Below, in pieces: positions 42,963-52,642 of a DNA stretch of 64,000 nt. Numbering within the stretch: position 1 is the stretch's first letter; the number at the start of each line of letters is the position of its first letter. The stretch comes from UBA1757 sp045627385. Lineage in GTDB: Bacteria > Bacteroidota > Bacteroidia > Bacteroidales > UBA1402. Position numbers and translations under genes: made by a program. The notes below the pieces were generated by a model. The model was not told the origin of the DNA. It saw nothing but the letters and a program-made list of their open reading frames with translations, and did not search any database. Location of the stretch: contig JAZQNO010000020.1 in assembly GCA_045627385.1 (NCBI GenBank), positions 14,954 to 78,953 on the forward strand. The letters are read 5' to 3'.

Positions 42963-45900
42963 ATGCATAAGTTCAGACAACTTCGAAAGACTGCTCTGGC
43001 ATTGCTGGCCATCACGACGGTTCTGGTCTCTTGCAAGGACCCGTATTACTACGACGACCGTGAACCGGAATGGCTGGGAGCCAGCATCTATGATTACCTG
43101 GAGAAGAAGGGCGATTTCAAGTATTTCTTGAGAATCGTTGACACGACGGGCTATGCCGAGACGCTCAAGCGCACCGGCAGCAAGACGGTTTTCGTCTGCC
43201 CCGACTCCTGCTTCGAGTATTATTTCAAACACAATGAAGACGGCATCACCTGCTTCGAAGATTTCACCCTTTCCGATTTGAAGGGCATCAAGGAGTACGC
43301 CATCGTCAACGATGCAAACCTCATAGAACTGCTTTCGTATGACGTGGGCTATGTGGAGGGCGAAGTGATGCGTCGTCCGACCGCATTGGATCCTCTTGAC
43401 AAACTGGTTAAGGAATCTCCCTCGCAGCTGCCTGATTTCAACCCTTATTATGCGCGTTTCCTGAACAGCGGCATCTGGGTGCTCAACGACAACACCAGTC
43501 CGCGTCTGGTCCAGTTCTTCGAATCGCAGATGAAGATGAAGAACATCACCAATGAGGATTTCAGCATTCTTTTCAACGGTCAGACCCGTGAAGACGGAGA
43601 TGCTCACCTCTTTGACCGGAAGGTCGTCGAAAGGGACATCACCTGCAAAAACGGCTATATTCACGTGCTCGACGGTCTGCTCCGTCCGCAACCCAACATG
43701 GCCGAGTTTATCCGGGACAATGGAAAACTGACTGTGTTCAACCGCTTGTTGGACCGCTACAACGCGCCTTACCCAAACGTGTCTGTTACCGAGCAGTACC
43801 GCACTTTGGCTGGCAACGAGTCATTCGCCGACACGATTTACGTTCGCCGTTATTTCTCCAAACGGAGTGCCGGCGAAATAGCCAATTCCACCGATCCTCA
43901 GGGCGAACCGGTTCTGGATGCGGAACTCCTGCTGCTGGATCCCAACTGGAATGCCTATGCCTACACCAACAGCGGCAAGTCCGACATGGCCGTCATGTTC
44001 GTACCCAGCGACTCGGCCATGAACGCCTATTTCTCGCCTTCCGGAACCGGATCTTACCTACATGAGCGCTATCAGTACTGGGACAGCGTGCCCAACGACA
44101 TCGCCGCTCTCTTCCTGAACGCCCACATGAAGTACTCGTTCCTGGCTTCGCTTCCAAGCAAGATGACCGAGGCCACCAACGGTCTGAACGGCATCAAGAA
44201 CGAGGCCGGCGACTACATGTACATCAGCAAGAACGATATCGAAAGCGCCAAAGTGACCACCAACGGCGTGGTTTATGTGACCAAGAAGGTGTATCCTCCC
44301 ATCGAATATGCCTCTGTGATGGCCCCTATTCTGGTCAGCGAAAACACCAAGGTGTTCAACTACGCTCTGAAGAACCTCACCTTCGACATCTATCTGAAGT
44401 CGATGGAAACGGTCTACAGTCAGGGCTACGTTCCGCCATACACATTTATCGTCCCCACCGACGAGTATCTCAACCATTATGTGTACATTCCTTCGTTGCC
44501 GCGCGCCAATGCCAACAAGGAGATGATTTCGATTTATTATGACGATGCCGTCAGCAAGATTGCCTGCGATCGCTTCTCCTACGATGTCAATACCGGTGTG
44601 CTCGGTGCCAACAAAGGTTATGAAGAACGTTTTACACAGACAGACATCACCCATGCTCTTTTGAACGAGATGATGGACTACCACATCATTGTCGGCGAAA
44701 TCACTCCTGAGCAGAAATATTATATTACAAAAGGTAAGTGCTTCGTCCGTATCGACATGAAGGACGAGAACAACATTGACTTCCTCGGCGGTGGCAATAT
44801 CGAACAGAACGAAATGTGGTCCTCTTCGGGCGACAAGTTCGACGGTGACTACACGGCACGTCTTAACCGGAAACTTACTTTCAGCAACGGAAAGACCTAT
44901 TTCGTGGACCATCCCCTCCAGCATTCCAGCCGTTCCATCCTGACGACTTTGAAACTCTACAGCGACCTGTCTGAGTTCGCCGACTGCCTGAACGACGCCG
45001 GTCTGACGGTTTCTGTCAAGAACGGCTACAGTGTGCTTGGCGACGGAAATATCTCTTTCCTGTCCGATTATCATTATTCGGTCTATGCGCCCAGCAATGC
45101 GGCCATGGCTCGGGCCTATGCCGCCGGCCTTCCTTCGGGTGACCAGATTGAAGCTGAAACCGATACCGACATCAAGGCAGCAAAGAAAGAAAAGCTGGCC
45201 AACTTCATCCGCTATCATTTCCAGGACAACTCGGTCTTTATCGAAGGCGAAAAAATTGACAATGTCCGTTATGAGTCGTCCGACAAGAACGATGTTACCG
45301 GAAAGTTCTTTTCGATTCAGGTCACTCAGGACGGACAGAAGATTTCGCTGGTTCCCGCGGTGTCCGACGTCAACGGTACCGAAGCCTATTTCCGCAGTCC
45401 GATTGTGATTGACAAGACTGCCAGTGAAACGGCCGGAACTCCTTATAATGTCATGACCCGCGACTACTTCTTCAAGGGCACCGACAACAAGAACGTCAAC
45501 GCCAGCCTCAACAACTATTCGGCCCGCGCTGTCGTCCACGAAATCGACGATTATCTCTATGTGGTGAAAGCGCCTGTCGTTTCGCGTATCTCCACCGACT
45601 TCGAAACCACCACCTCCTCTGCTGTCGGTTTGATTGTCACCATCTCCGACAACGGTGACGGCGTGGCTTACGACAATCACGTCATCACCGACCGCGGTGT
45701 CATCTGGGGTTGGACTCCCGACCTGAACGTCAACAACTGCGAAGGCAAGGTCTCCTTCACTTCGACCAAGGACGTCGGCGAAATCAAGGGCAAACTCACT
45801 TATCCTGCAGCCGATGTCTGCGCAAGTCATGGAAATGTCATTTATGTACGAGCCTATGCCGAAAGCAAATGGTGCACCGATATGAGGACATATCTGGTCG

Positions 45901-45992
45901 AACGCGCTCATGGCGAGGGTGATGACCATTTGGTAACCTATGGTTCCACAGTCTTGGGCATCAATACGCTAACCGGTAAAAAAGCTGAATGA
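42963..45992 (+). CDS. Multi-FAS1 (fasciclin) surface lipoprotein, four FAS1-like units plus FN3-like domain
   Basis: 1009 residues. Lipoprotein signal with lipobox VLVSC (Cys24). Four FAS1-like units can be traced at about 40-242, 244-443, 455-650 and 660-870: each has an N-terminal FNRLL/DYLEK-type helix, a TVFVCPDSC or MFVPSDSAM/TFIVPTDEY/SVYAPSNAA strand (FAS1 H1-like) and ends near GYIHVLDGLL/EIDDYLYVV (H2-like). About 872-985 is a fibronectin-III-like module (ITDRGVIWGW, VIYVRAYAES) common in Bacteroidota surface proteins. FAS1 domains mediate adhesion or ligand binding. First gene of the operon; overlaps the SusC start by 4 bases if that starts at 45989. Domain borders are by eye. Confidence 0.82.
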   Translation: MHKFRQLRKTALALLAITTVLVSCKDPYYYDDREPEWLGASIYDYLEKKGDFKYFLRIVDTTGYAETLKRTGSKTVFVCPDSCFEYYFKHNEDGITCFEDFTLSDLKGIKEYAIVNDANLIELLSYDVGYVEGEVMRRPTALDPLDKLVKESPSQLPDFNPYYARFLNSGIWVLNDNTSPRLVQFFESQMKMKNITNEDFSILFNGQTREDGDAHLFDRKVVERDITCKNGYIHVLDGLLRPQPNMAEFIRDNGKLTVFNRLLDRYNAPYPNVSVTEQYRTLAGNESFADTIYVRRYFSKRSAGEIANSTDPQGEPVLDAELLLLDPNWNAYAYTNSGKSDMAVMFVPSDSAMNAYFSPSGTGSYLHERYQYWDSVPNDIAALFLNAHMKYSFLASLPSKMTEATNGLNGIKNEAGDYMYISKNDIESAKVTTNGVVYVTKKVYPPIEYASVMAPILVSENTKVFNYALKNLTFDIYLKSMETVYSQGYVPPYTFIVPTDEYLNHYVYIPSLPRANANKEMISIYYDDAVSKIACDRFSYDVNTGVLGANKGYEERFTQTDITHALLNEMMDYHIIVGEITPEQKYYITKGKCFVRIDMKDENNIDFLGGGNIEQNEMWSSSGDKFDGDYTARLNRKLTFSNGKTYFVDHPLQHSSRSILTTLKLYSDLSEFADCLNDAGLTVSVKNGYSVLGDGNISFLSDYHYSVYAPSNAAMARAYAAGLPSGDQIEAETDTDIKAAKKEKLANFIRYHFQDNSVFIEGEKIDNVRYESSDKNDVTGKFFSIQVTQDGQKISLVPAVSDVNGTEAYFRSPIVIDKTASETAGTPYNVMTRDYFFKGTDNKNVNASLNNYSARAVVHEIDDYLYVVKAPVVSRISTDFETTTSSAVGLIVTISDNGDGVAYDNHVITDRGVIWGWTPDLNVNNCEGKVSFTSTKDVGEIKGKLTYPAADVCASHGNVIYVRAYAESKWCTDMRTYLVERAHGEGDDHLVTYGSTVLGINTLTGKKAE

Positions 45993-48900
45993 TTATGAAG
46001 AATATTCTTAAATATGGCAGCACACTGCTGCTGGCATTCCTTTTGAGTGCCCCGTCTTTCGCCCAGACGGTCGTCCGTGGTAAAGTTACGGCAGCTGTCG
46101 ACGGTGAGAGTCTGATTTCGGTTACCGTCATGGAGGTCGATGCGAACAACCGTGTCGTCGGCGTCACCATCACCAACTACGACGGTGAATACGCCATTCA
46201 GGTGAACAATACCGAAAATATGCTGCGGTTCAAATATCTGGGCTTCGAAACCAAGGATGTGGCCATCGGCAGCAAAAAGGTCCTCAACGTGGTGATGGAG
46301 GAACAGTCCCACACGCTTCAGGATGCCGTGGTCACCGCCAAGGCCACACAGTCGGACGGACGTTTCGTCATTCCGGAGCGTGAGGTCTCCATGGCTATGC
46401 AGAAGATCAGTGCGGAAGAGTTCGACGGCATCCAAGTGGCATCTATCGACGATGCCCTACAGGGCCGAATCGCCGGTTTGGACATTGTGAACGTTTCGGG
46501 TGAGCCCGGTGCCGGTATGTCGATGCGTATCCGCGGCACCACCACGCTGGGCGCCGATGCCGACGGCAACCGTCTGACTTCGGCCGAGCCTCTGATTGTC
46601 ATCAACGACATCATCTACGATACGGAGATTGACGAAGGTTTCGATTTCGCCACTGCCAACCAGGACCAGTATGCACAGTTGATCAACGTCAACCCCGACG
46701 ATATCGAATCGATCACCGTCCTGAAGGATGCCGCTTCTACGGCCATCTGGGGTTCGAAAGGTGCCAACGGTGTGTTGATGATCACCACCAAGAAGGGTAC
46801 ACCCGGTCCGACTCGAGTCAACTATTCCTACTCGTTGACCCGTGCCCGTCAGCCGAAGGGTCTGCATATGCTCAACGGTGACAACTACACCATGCTGATG
46901 AAGCAGGCCTATTACAACCCTCAGTTGGAAAATGCTTCTTCCAATATTCCTGAACTCAACTACGACGATACCTTCACTGAGTACGAAAACTACAACAACA
47001 ATACGGACTGGCGCAAGGAAATCAGCCAGATAGGTTATACCCATGACCACAACGTCACCATTTCTGGTGGCGGTGACAAGGTGACTTTCCGCGTATCGGC
47101 CGCTTACTACACGCAGACCGGTACCGTCATCGGACAGCGCTTGGACCGTCTGAGTCTCCGTTCGAACATCAATTATCAGGTATCCGACCGTATCCGCTTC
47201 AGTTCGGATTTCTCCTACACCTTCTCCGACAACGACAAGAACTACGAGGATCTGTTGAACAACGCCTATAACAAGATGCCTAACCTGAGTGTCTACGCTC
47301 AGGATTGGGATGGCAACGATACGGACGTCTACTATCACATCCGTTCGGATTCGCAGTTGAACGATGCTCAGAAGAATATGAGCAACCCGGTGGCTGTGGG
47401 TTATCTGGCCACCAACAACAACAAAAGCTACCGCACTTCGCCCAACTTCAACCTCGACTACGAACTTCTCGACCGCAGCCGTACCGAAGGCTCGCTGAAA
47501 GCCTCTGTGAACGTGTCGTTCGACCTGAACAGTTCTCAGGTCACTTCTTACTTCCCGAAGGAAGCGGCCAACAAGATTTGGTCTGACCAGTCGGTCAACG
47601 TCTCCGAACGTGGCGAGAGCGAAAGCATGAGTCTGAACGGACGTGCCCAGCTGACTTGGCGTCCCGTCTTCAACAACCGAGACCACTCGTTGCAAGTGCT
47701 CGGACGTTTCAACATCGGAACCAGCAACAACGGCTCTCTGTCGTCGTCCATCTACGGCCTGCCTTCTTCTAAACTGAAATCATCGACCTTGGACGCCGCC
47801 ACGAAATCGATGTCGAACAACTACAGCGATTCTCGCTCGCTGCAGGGCGCCGGTTCGTTCCACTATGCCTACAAGGGCCGCTATGTGTTCGACACGACGC
47901 TGTCGGTGAACGGAAGTTCGAAATTCGGTAAGAGCAAACGTTTCGGTACCTTCCCCGGCTTCTCCCTGAAGTGGATTGTCAGCGACGAGCCTTTCTTCGA
48001 TTTTGTCCGCGATTACATCTCCGATATGGGTATCCGCTACAGTTTCGGCATCAACGGTAACGAGCCTGGCGGAGGTACGCTGCAGTACAGCCGTTACGGA
48101 AAGTTTGCCGAAGGCTACATCGACATGACAGCCATGTACCCGATCAACATGCGTCTGAACAATCTGCAGTGGGAAAAGACCACACAGCATAACATCGGTG
48201 CAGACTTCGATCTGGTAGACGGTAAGTTTGGCATCGACTACAACTACTATTTCAAGCACACGACCAACATGCTGTTCAGCGGTCTGGGCGTGTCTTCGTC
48301 GAGCGGTTTCAAGACGCTGGATTACTCGAATGTGGGTGTGATGAACAACCAGGGTTGGGAGTTCAACGGCCACATCCGCGACCTTGTCCGGGTGAACCGT
48401 TTCAGCATGGACCTCAACTTCAACTTTTCGAACAACCGCAACACCATCATCGAACTGACCGACGAGGTGCTGACCCGCTACAACAAGGACTACGATTTCA
48501 AGAACGGTTCGTATCTGTCGCGTGTCCAGATCGGCAACTCAGTAGGCTCCATCTACGGCTTCGAATATTTGGGTGTCTACGAGAACGGCAAGTATGATCC
48601 GGCCAATCCTTCGGCCACCTGTCCGATTGCCCGCGACAAGGACGGCAATGCCATTCTCGATGCCAACGGCAACACCAAACCGATGATGTTCGCTTACGGA
48701 AACACGGCCGCTTACGAATTCAAGGCCGGTGACGCCATGTACCGCGACATCAACCACGACGGTTCCATCGACGAATTGGACATCGTTTATCTGGGCAACT
48801 CTCAGGCAAAGGTGAACGGTGGTTTCGGTACGAATTTCCGCTGGGGACAGATTTCGATGTCGGCCTTCTTCAACTTCCGTGCTGGTAACAAGGTGGTCAA

Positions 48901-49294
48901 TTCGGCCCGTATGAATGCCGAAAACATGTACACCAACAACAACCAGAGCGTTGCTGTGAACTGGCGCTGGCGCAAGGAAGGCGACCAGACACTCATGCCT
49001 CGAGCTCTGTATAACTACGGTTACAACTGGCTGGCCAGTGACCGTTATGTGGAAGATGCCTCCTTCCTGCGCTTCAAATACCTCACCTTCAACTATTCGG
49101 TTCCTCGTGAGGTGTTGAAACCCTATCATCTGAATTCTCTGAGCATTTATCTTTCCATTCAGAACGTCGCTGTCCTCACCCGTTACACCGGTGTGGATCC
49201 TGAAGTCGGTTACAACACCACTCAGGTGGCATCCGACGGAAGCAAGACGCCTCGTTCGAAAGATTTCCTGCTCCGTTTAAGACTCGGTTTCTAA
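45989..49294 (+). CDS. SusC/RagA-family TonB-linked outer-membrane transporter (first copy)
   Basis: 1101 residues. Signal peptide ends at APSFAQ; a carboxypeptidase-regulatory-like beta-sandwich spans about 25-110; the TonB plug follows with the SusC signatures SGEPGAGMSMRIRG and VLKDAASTAIWGSKGANGVL; a 22-strand barrel fills the rest and ends RLRLGF. With its SusD lid it should import a ligand across the outer membrane using TonB energy. The ATG at 45989 overlaps the FAS1 stop (ATGA); a second ATG two codons later (45995) gives the cleaner signal peptide. A DGSIDELD loop (about residue 925) may bind calcium. SusD follows after 12 bases. Confidence 0.95.
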   Translation: MIMKNILKYGSTLLLAFLLSAPSFAQTVVRGKVTAAVDGESLISVTVMEVDANNRVVGVTITNYDGEYAIQVNNTENMLRFKYLGFETKDVAIGSKKVLNVVMEEQSHTLQDAVVTAKATQSDGRFVIPEREVSMAMQKISAEEFDGIQVASIDDALQGRIAGLDIVNVSGEPGAGMSMRIRGTTTLGADADGNRLTSAEPLIVINDIIYDTEIDEGFDFATANQDQYAQLINVNPDDIESITVLKDAASTAIWGSKGANGVLMITTKKGTPGPTRVNYSYSLTRARQPKGLHMLNGDNYTMLMKQAYYNPQLENASSNIPELNYDDTFTEYENYNNNTDWRKEISQIGYTHDHNVTISGGGDKVTFRVSAAYYTQTGTVIGQRLDRLSLRSNINYQVSDRIRFSSDFSYTFSDNDKNYEDLLNNAYNKMPNLSVYAQDWDGNDTDVYYHIRSDSQLNDAQKNMSNPVAVGYLATNNNKSYRTSPNFNLDYELLDRSRTEGSLKASVNVSFDLNSSQVTSYFPKEAANKIWSDQSVNVSERGESESMSLNGRAQLTWRPVFNNRDHSLQVLGRFNIGTSNNGSLSSSIYGLPSSKLKSSTLDAATKSMSNNYSDSRSLQGAGSFHYAYKGRYVFDTTLSVNGSSKFGKSKRFGTFPGFSLKWIVSDEPFFDFVRDYISDMGIRYSFGINGNEPGGGTLQYSRYGKFAEGYIDMTAMYPINMRLNNLQWEKTTQHNIGADFDLVDGKFGIDYNYYFKHTTNMLFSGLGVSSSSGFKTLDYSNVGVMNNQGWEFNGHIRDLVRVNRFSMDLNFNFSNNRNTIIELTDEVLTRYNKDYDFKNGSYLSRVQIGNSVGSIYGFEYLGVYENGKYDPANPSATCPIARDKDGNAILDANGNTKPMMFAYGNTAAYEFKAGDAMYRDINHDGSIDELDIVYLGNSQAKVNGGFGTNFRWGQISMSAFFNFRAGNKVVNSARMNAENMYTNNNQSVAVNWRWRKEGDQTLMPRALYNYGYNWLASDRYVEDASFLRFKYLTFNYSVPREVLKPYHLNSLSIYLSIQNVAVLTRYTGVDPEVGYNTTQVASDGSKTPRSKDFLLRLRLGF

Positions 49295-49306
49295 ATTGAT
49301 GGAATT

Positions 49307-50944
49307 ATGAAAAGAATACTCAATAAAATCCAGATTGTCCTGATGTCGTCGGTGATGGCACTCAGTTTCAATTCCTGTGGTGACTGGTTGGAAATCCTGC
49401 CGGAAGGCGAGACTCTGCTTGAAGATTACTGGCAGAATGCCTCTGATGTGCAGGGCGTTGTGGCATCCTGCTATCGTTCCATGCTTGAACCCGCTTGCAT
49501 TGCACGAATGATTCTTTGGGGTGAAGTTCGCTCTGACAACATCAATCCCGGTTCAAAAGTCACGACCGACCAGAAATATCTCTTGGAAGCCAACATCCTT
49601 CCTACCAACGTTTATTGCGACTGGTCAACTCTGTATACGGTCATCAACTACTGCAATACGGTGCTGCATTTCGCACCACAGGTGCAGGATGTAGATAAAA
49701 ACTATTCCCCACGACAAATGAATGCCCATCGGGCCGAAGCTCAGGCTATCCGCGCCTTGTGCTATTTCTATCTGGTGCGCGCTTTCCGTGATGTCCCTTT
49801 CAACACAGAGCCGACCATCGACGATGACAAGGAATTCGACCTGCCGGCCACTCCGGGTTCGATAATCCTTGACTATATGATTGCCGATCTGAAGGAAGCC
49901 AAGCAGAATGCCCAGTCTTCCTACACGGGCAGCAACGCACTTGCCCACAACAAGGGCCGTTTCAACCGACAGAGCATCCGAGCCTTGTTGGCTGACATTT
50001 ATCTGTGGAAGGGTATGTATAAGGAGTGTTTGGACGAGTGCAACGAGTTCCTCGATTACAATGCGTCTCTTTCCCGTACTTCCCGTAATTCGGGTTACAG
50101 TTTGGTCGATCCGGATTTCTTTTTTGATGAAGTGTTCTCCCGCGGCAATTCTTCTGAAAGTATTTTCGAACTTCAGTTCGAATCAGGCACCGAACTTTCC
50201 AATTCCAGCATTTCGTCTTTCTATGGCAATAGCAAGGATGCCGGTCAGCTTTCCGCATCGGCATCGGCCATCCGCAGTTGGGCATTCCCCATGGAAGACG
50301 ATGATATCCGCAGCAATCTTTTCATCGGATCTGTCCGCGACGAACTCTACAACGAAATAACCAAATATTCCTGCAGCTCCTGCATCGATAACGGACTCGG
50401 CGGTTACACGTTCTCATATCGCACCAAGAGTGACTGCAACTGGATTGTCTACCGTCTGTCGGACATCTATCTGATTCGTGCCGAGGCTTTGGTCGAACTG
50501 GCCAAAGGCAAGGAAACTCAGGATGTCCAGGTCTGGGAGAAACTTTTGCGCGAGTCAATCAGCATGGTCAACAAGACCTGGTTCCGTTCCCATCCTACCA
50601 ACCGATTGTCAGACACTCTTTCGTTCGATGAATATGGCAGTTATTACTCTGTCAGAGATTTGGTGTTCATGGAGCGTCAGCGCGAATTCCTCTTTGAGGG
50701 AAAACGCTGGTTCGATTTGGTCCGAAAGGCTGAACACGACAACGATCCCACATCGGTATGGGAAACGGTAGACCACAAGTATGACAGTCGTTTCTACAAT
50801 ACTACCGAAAATCTGATGAAGAGCAAGTATTCCTCTATGGATGCATTGTATCTGCCTGTCAGTGAGGATGAAATCCTGGCCAATGATTCTATCCAGCAGA
50901 ATCCGTTCTACCGGACCAACGAAACTTCTTCCAAAAACAATTAA
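49307..50944 (+). CDS. SusD/RagB-family outer-membrane lipoprotein (first copy)
   Basis: 545 residues. Lipoprotein signal with Cys24 (SFNSC), then a SusD-type all-helical protein with TPR-like pairs (for example QAIRALCYFYLVRAFRDVPF and RQSIRALLADIYLWKGMYKE) and the C-terminal RWFDLVRK-type helix (ERQREFLFEGKRWFDLVRKA) that marks the family. It would lie over the SusC barrel as a substrate-capturing lid. It is followed after 12 bases by the second FAS1 gene. The ligand is unknown; no glycan-enzyme gene is nearby. Confidence 0.93.
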   Translation: MKRILNKIQIVLMSSVMALSFNSCGDWLEILPEGETLLEDYWQNASDVQGVVASCYRSMLEPACIARMILWGEVRSDNINPGSKVTTDQKYLLEANILPTNVYCDWSTLYTVINYCNTVLHFAPQVQDVDKNYSPRQMNAHRAEAQAIRALCYFYLVRAFRDVPFNTEPTIDDDKEFDLPATPGSIILDYMIADLKEAKQNAQSSYTGSNALAHNKGRFNRQSIRALLADIYLWKGMYKECLDECNEFLDYNASLSRTSRNSGYSLVDPDFFFDEVFSRGNSSESIFELQFESGTELSNSSISSFYGNSKDAGQLSASASAIRSWAFPMEDDDIRSNLFIGSVRDELYNEITKYSCSSCIDNGLGGYTFSYRTKSDCNWIVYRLSDIYLIRAEALVELAKGKETQDVQVWEKLLRESISMVNKTWFRSHPTNRLSDTLSFDEYGSYYSVRDLVFMERQREFLFEGKRWFDLVRKAEHDNDPTSVWETVDHKYDSRFYNTTENLMKSKYSSMDALYLPVSEDEILANDSIQQNPFYRTNETSSKNN

Positions 50945-50956
50945 TCAAAAACAGAT

Positions 50957-52630
50957 ATGACAGACAAACTGAAACTGTTGTGGATGGTTCCGCTGCTCAC
51001 GCTGTTCGCCTCATGTACGGACAAAATGTGGGATGAGCACTACCAGTCCTATGTGGACGAAATCCTGGATCAGACCCTGATGGATGCCATCAACGAGCGT
51101 CCCGAACTGAGCATTTTTTCCGGAATGCTGAAATCGACCGGATACGATTCCATCCTTTCGCGTTCCCAGAGCTATACCGTCTGGGCTCCTGTCAACGCAT
51201 CTCTGACGAATCTCAAGTACAGCGATGACGAACTGAAGACCTTCGTCGAAAACCATATCACCCGTTATCCGCTGACCTGCACATCCATTACGGAAGATGA
51301 CAAACCTGTGAGTATGCTGAACCACAAGAAAATCCGTTTCTCGCGTTCCGGTCCCGGGTATACTTTCGGACAGCAGACCGTCATCGAAAACGACATTACG
51401 GTCAACAATGGCATTCTGCAGGTGCTGGATCATTACGAGCCTTACGTGCGAAACATTTGGGAATTCCTGCAGTATACGCCCGGTTTTGAGAATTATTTCA
51501 GATTCCTGAATTCTTATGAAGAGTACGAGTTCAACGAAGCTGCCAGTACTTTCCTGACTTTCGACGAGAACGGACAGTCGGTTTATGATTCTATTTTTTG
51601 GTACAATAACGGGTTGCTATCCGATATTGGCAGTTTTAAAGACGAAGACAGTTCCTATACGCTGCTGGCTCCAAAAAATGCCGCATGGGACGAAATGTTC
51701 GACAGTATCAAATCGTATTTCGTCTATTCCAACAGTGTCATTCCCCGTCTGGAGACCGGAATGACAATCGGTCCGGACTACAAGGAAGACAACTATGCCG
51801 ATTCAATGCAGTATCAGTCAACCGTATCGGTCATGGCATTGAAAATGTCTTTCCGTGGAGTGCGTACTCCTGAAGACATAGCCGCAGCAACCTATATGAA
51901 ACCGAATATCTGTGAGGTTTACAATTTGGTAGACGAGGAAGACTACATCATCAAGAATCCTGCCGAATTCTTTTCCGATTCCCGCGACACGACTGTCAGC
52001 AACGGTGTCGTCTATATGGCTGACCATCTTCATTTCTCTCCTTCGGACTGGTGCAAGACCGTCAAAGTGGAAGCCGAAAGCAATTCTGGAGCGTTCACTC
52101 TTGATCCTGCCGAAATGAGGGCCCGCAATACCTACAGCCGTCAGACCCGGTCTTATCCCTGGATTTCGGACCAGATTTCAAACAAGGGTTTTCTGGAAGT
52201 CGTTCCTGTGAGTTCGACGGACAAGGCGTATGCCACTTTCTTTGTCTACGATCTTCAGAGTACCGCCTACAATATTTATGTGGTACTGGTACCTGCCACC
52301 TATTACGTTCGCGAGCCTGAAGCTGAGGATTCGGCCAAATGTCTGCCCAACAAGATGCAGTTTACGCTGGCATATCCTACAGGAGACGGCCTTCGTGAGG
52401 AAATCAACTACAACAAGTTCACCTACACGAACGATCCTTTCAAGGTGGATACCGTGCTTGTCACGCGTGATGCCGACGGCAATCCTTCGCCGGTCACTTT
52501 CCCGTATTGCACTTGTTTTGAGATTCCTTCGGTCACTTTCAAGGTCTATAATAATGTGAGTTCCAAGGAAACCAAGCGCTATTCGCGCAATCTGCTGATC
52601 GACTGCGTGATTTTCGAACCTGCCCTTTAA
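50957..52630 (+). CDS. FAS1 (fasciclin) surface lipoprotein, two FAS1-like units plus C-terminal beta domain
   Basis: 557 residues. Lipoprotein signal with Cys20 (LFASC). FAS1-like unit one is at about 37-160 (YTVWAPVNASL, then NDITVNNGILQVLDHYEP) and unit two at about 165-360 (YTLLAPKNAAWDEMF, then TVSNGVVYMADHLHF). The remaining 200 residues form a beta-rich domain with VEAESNSGAFTLDP and AYNIYVVLVPATYY that resembles a carbohydrate-binding sandwich but that I cannot assign. It is the fourth gene of the operon and precedes the second SusC by 12 bases, repeating the FAS1-SusC-SusD order of the first half. Confidence 0.8.
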   Translation: MTDKLKLLWMVPLLTLFASCTDKMWDEHYQSYVDEILDQTLMDAINERPELSIFSGMLKSTGYDSILSRSQSYTVWAPVNASLTNLKYSDDELKTFVENHITRYPLTCTSITEDDKPVSMLNHKKIRFSRSGPGYTFGQQTVIENDITVNNGILQVLDHYEPYVRNIWEFLQYTPGFENYFRFLNSYEEYEFNEAASTFLTFDENGQSVYDSIFWYNNGLLSDIGSFKDEDSSYTLLAPKNAAWDEMFDSIKSYFVYSNSVIPRLETGMTIGPDYKEDNYADSMQYQSTVSVMALKMSFRGVRTPEDIAAATYMKPNICEVYNLVDEEDYIIKNPAEFFSDSRDTTVSNGVVYMADHLHFSPSDWCKTVKVEAESNSGAFTLDPAEMRARNTYSRQTRSYPWISDQISNKGFLEVVPVSSTDKAYATFFVYDLQSTAYNIYVVLVPATYYVREPEAEDSAKCLPNKMQFTLAYPTGDGLREEINYNKFTYTNDPFKVDTVLVTRDADGNPSPVTFPYCTCFEIPSVTFKVYNNVSSKETKRYSRNLLIDCVIFEPAL

Positions 52631-52642
52631 TCCGAAACTGCA

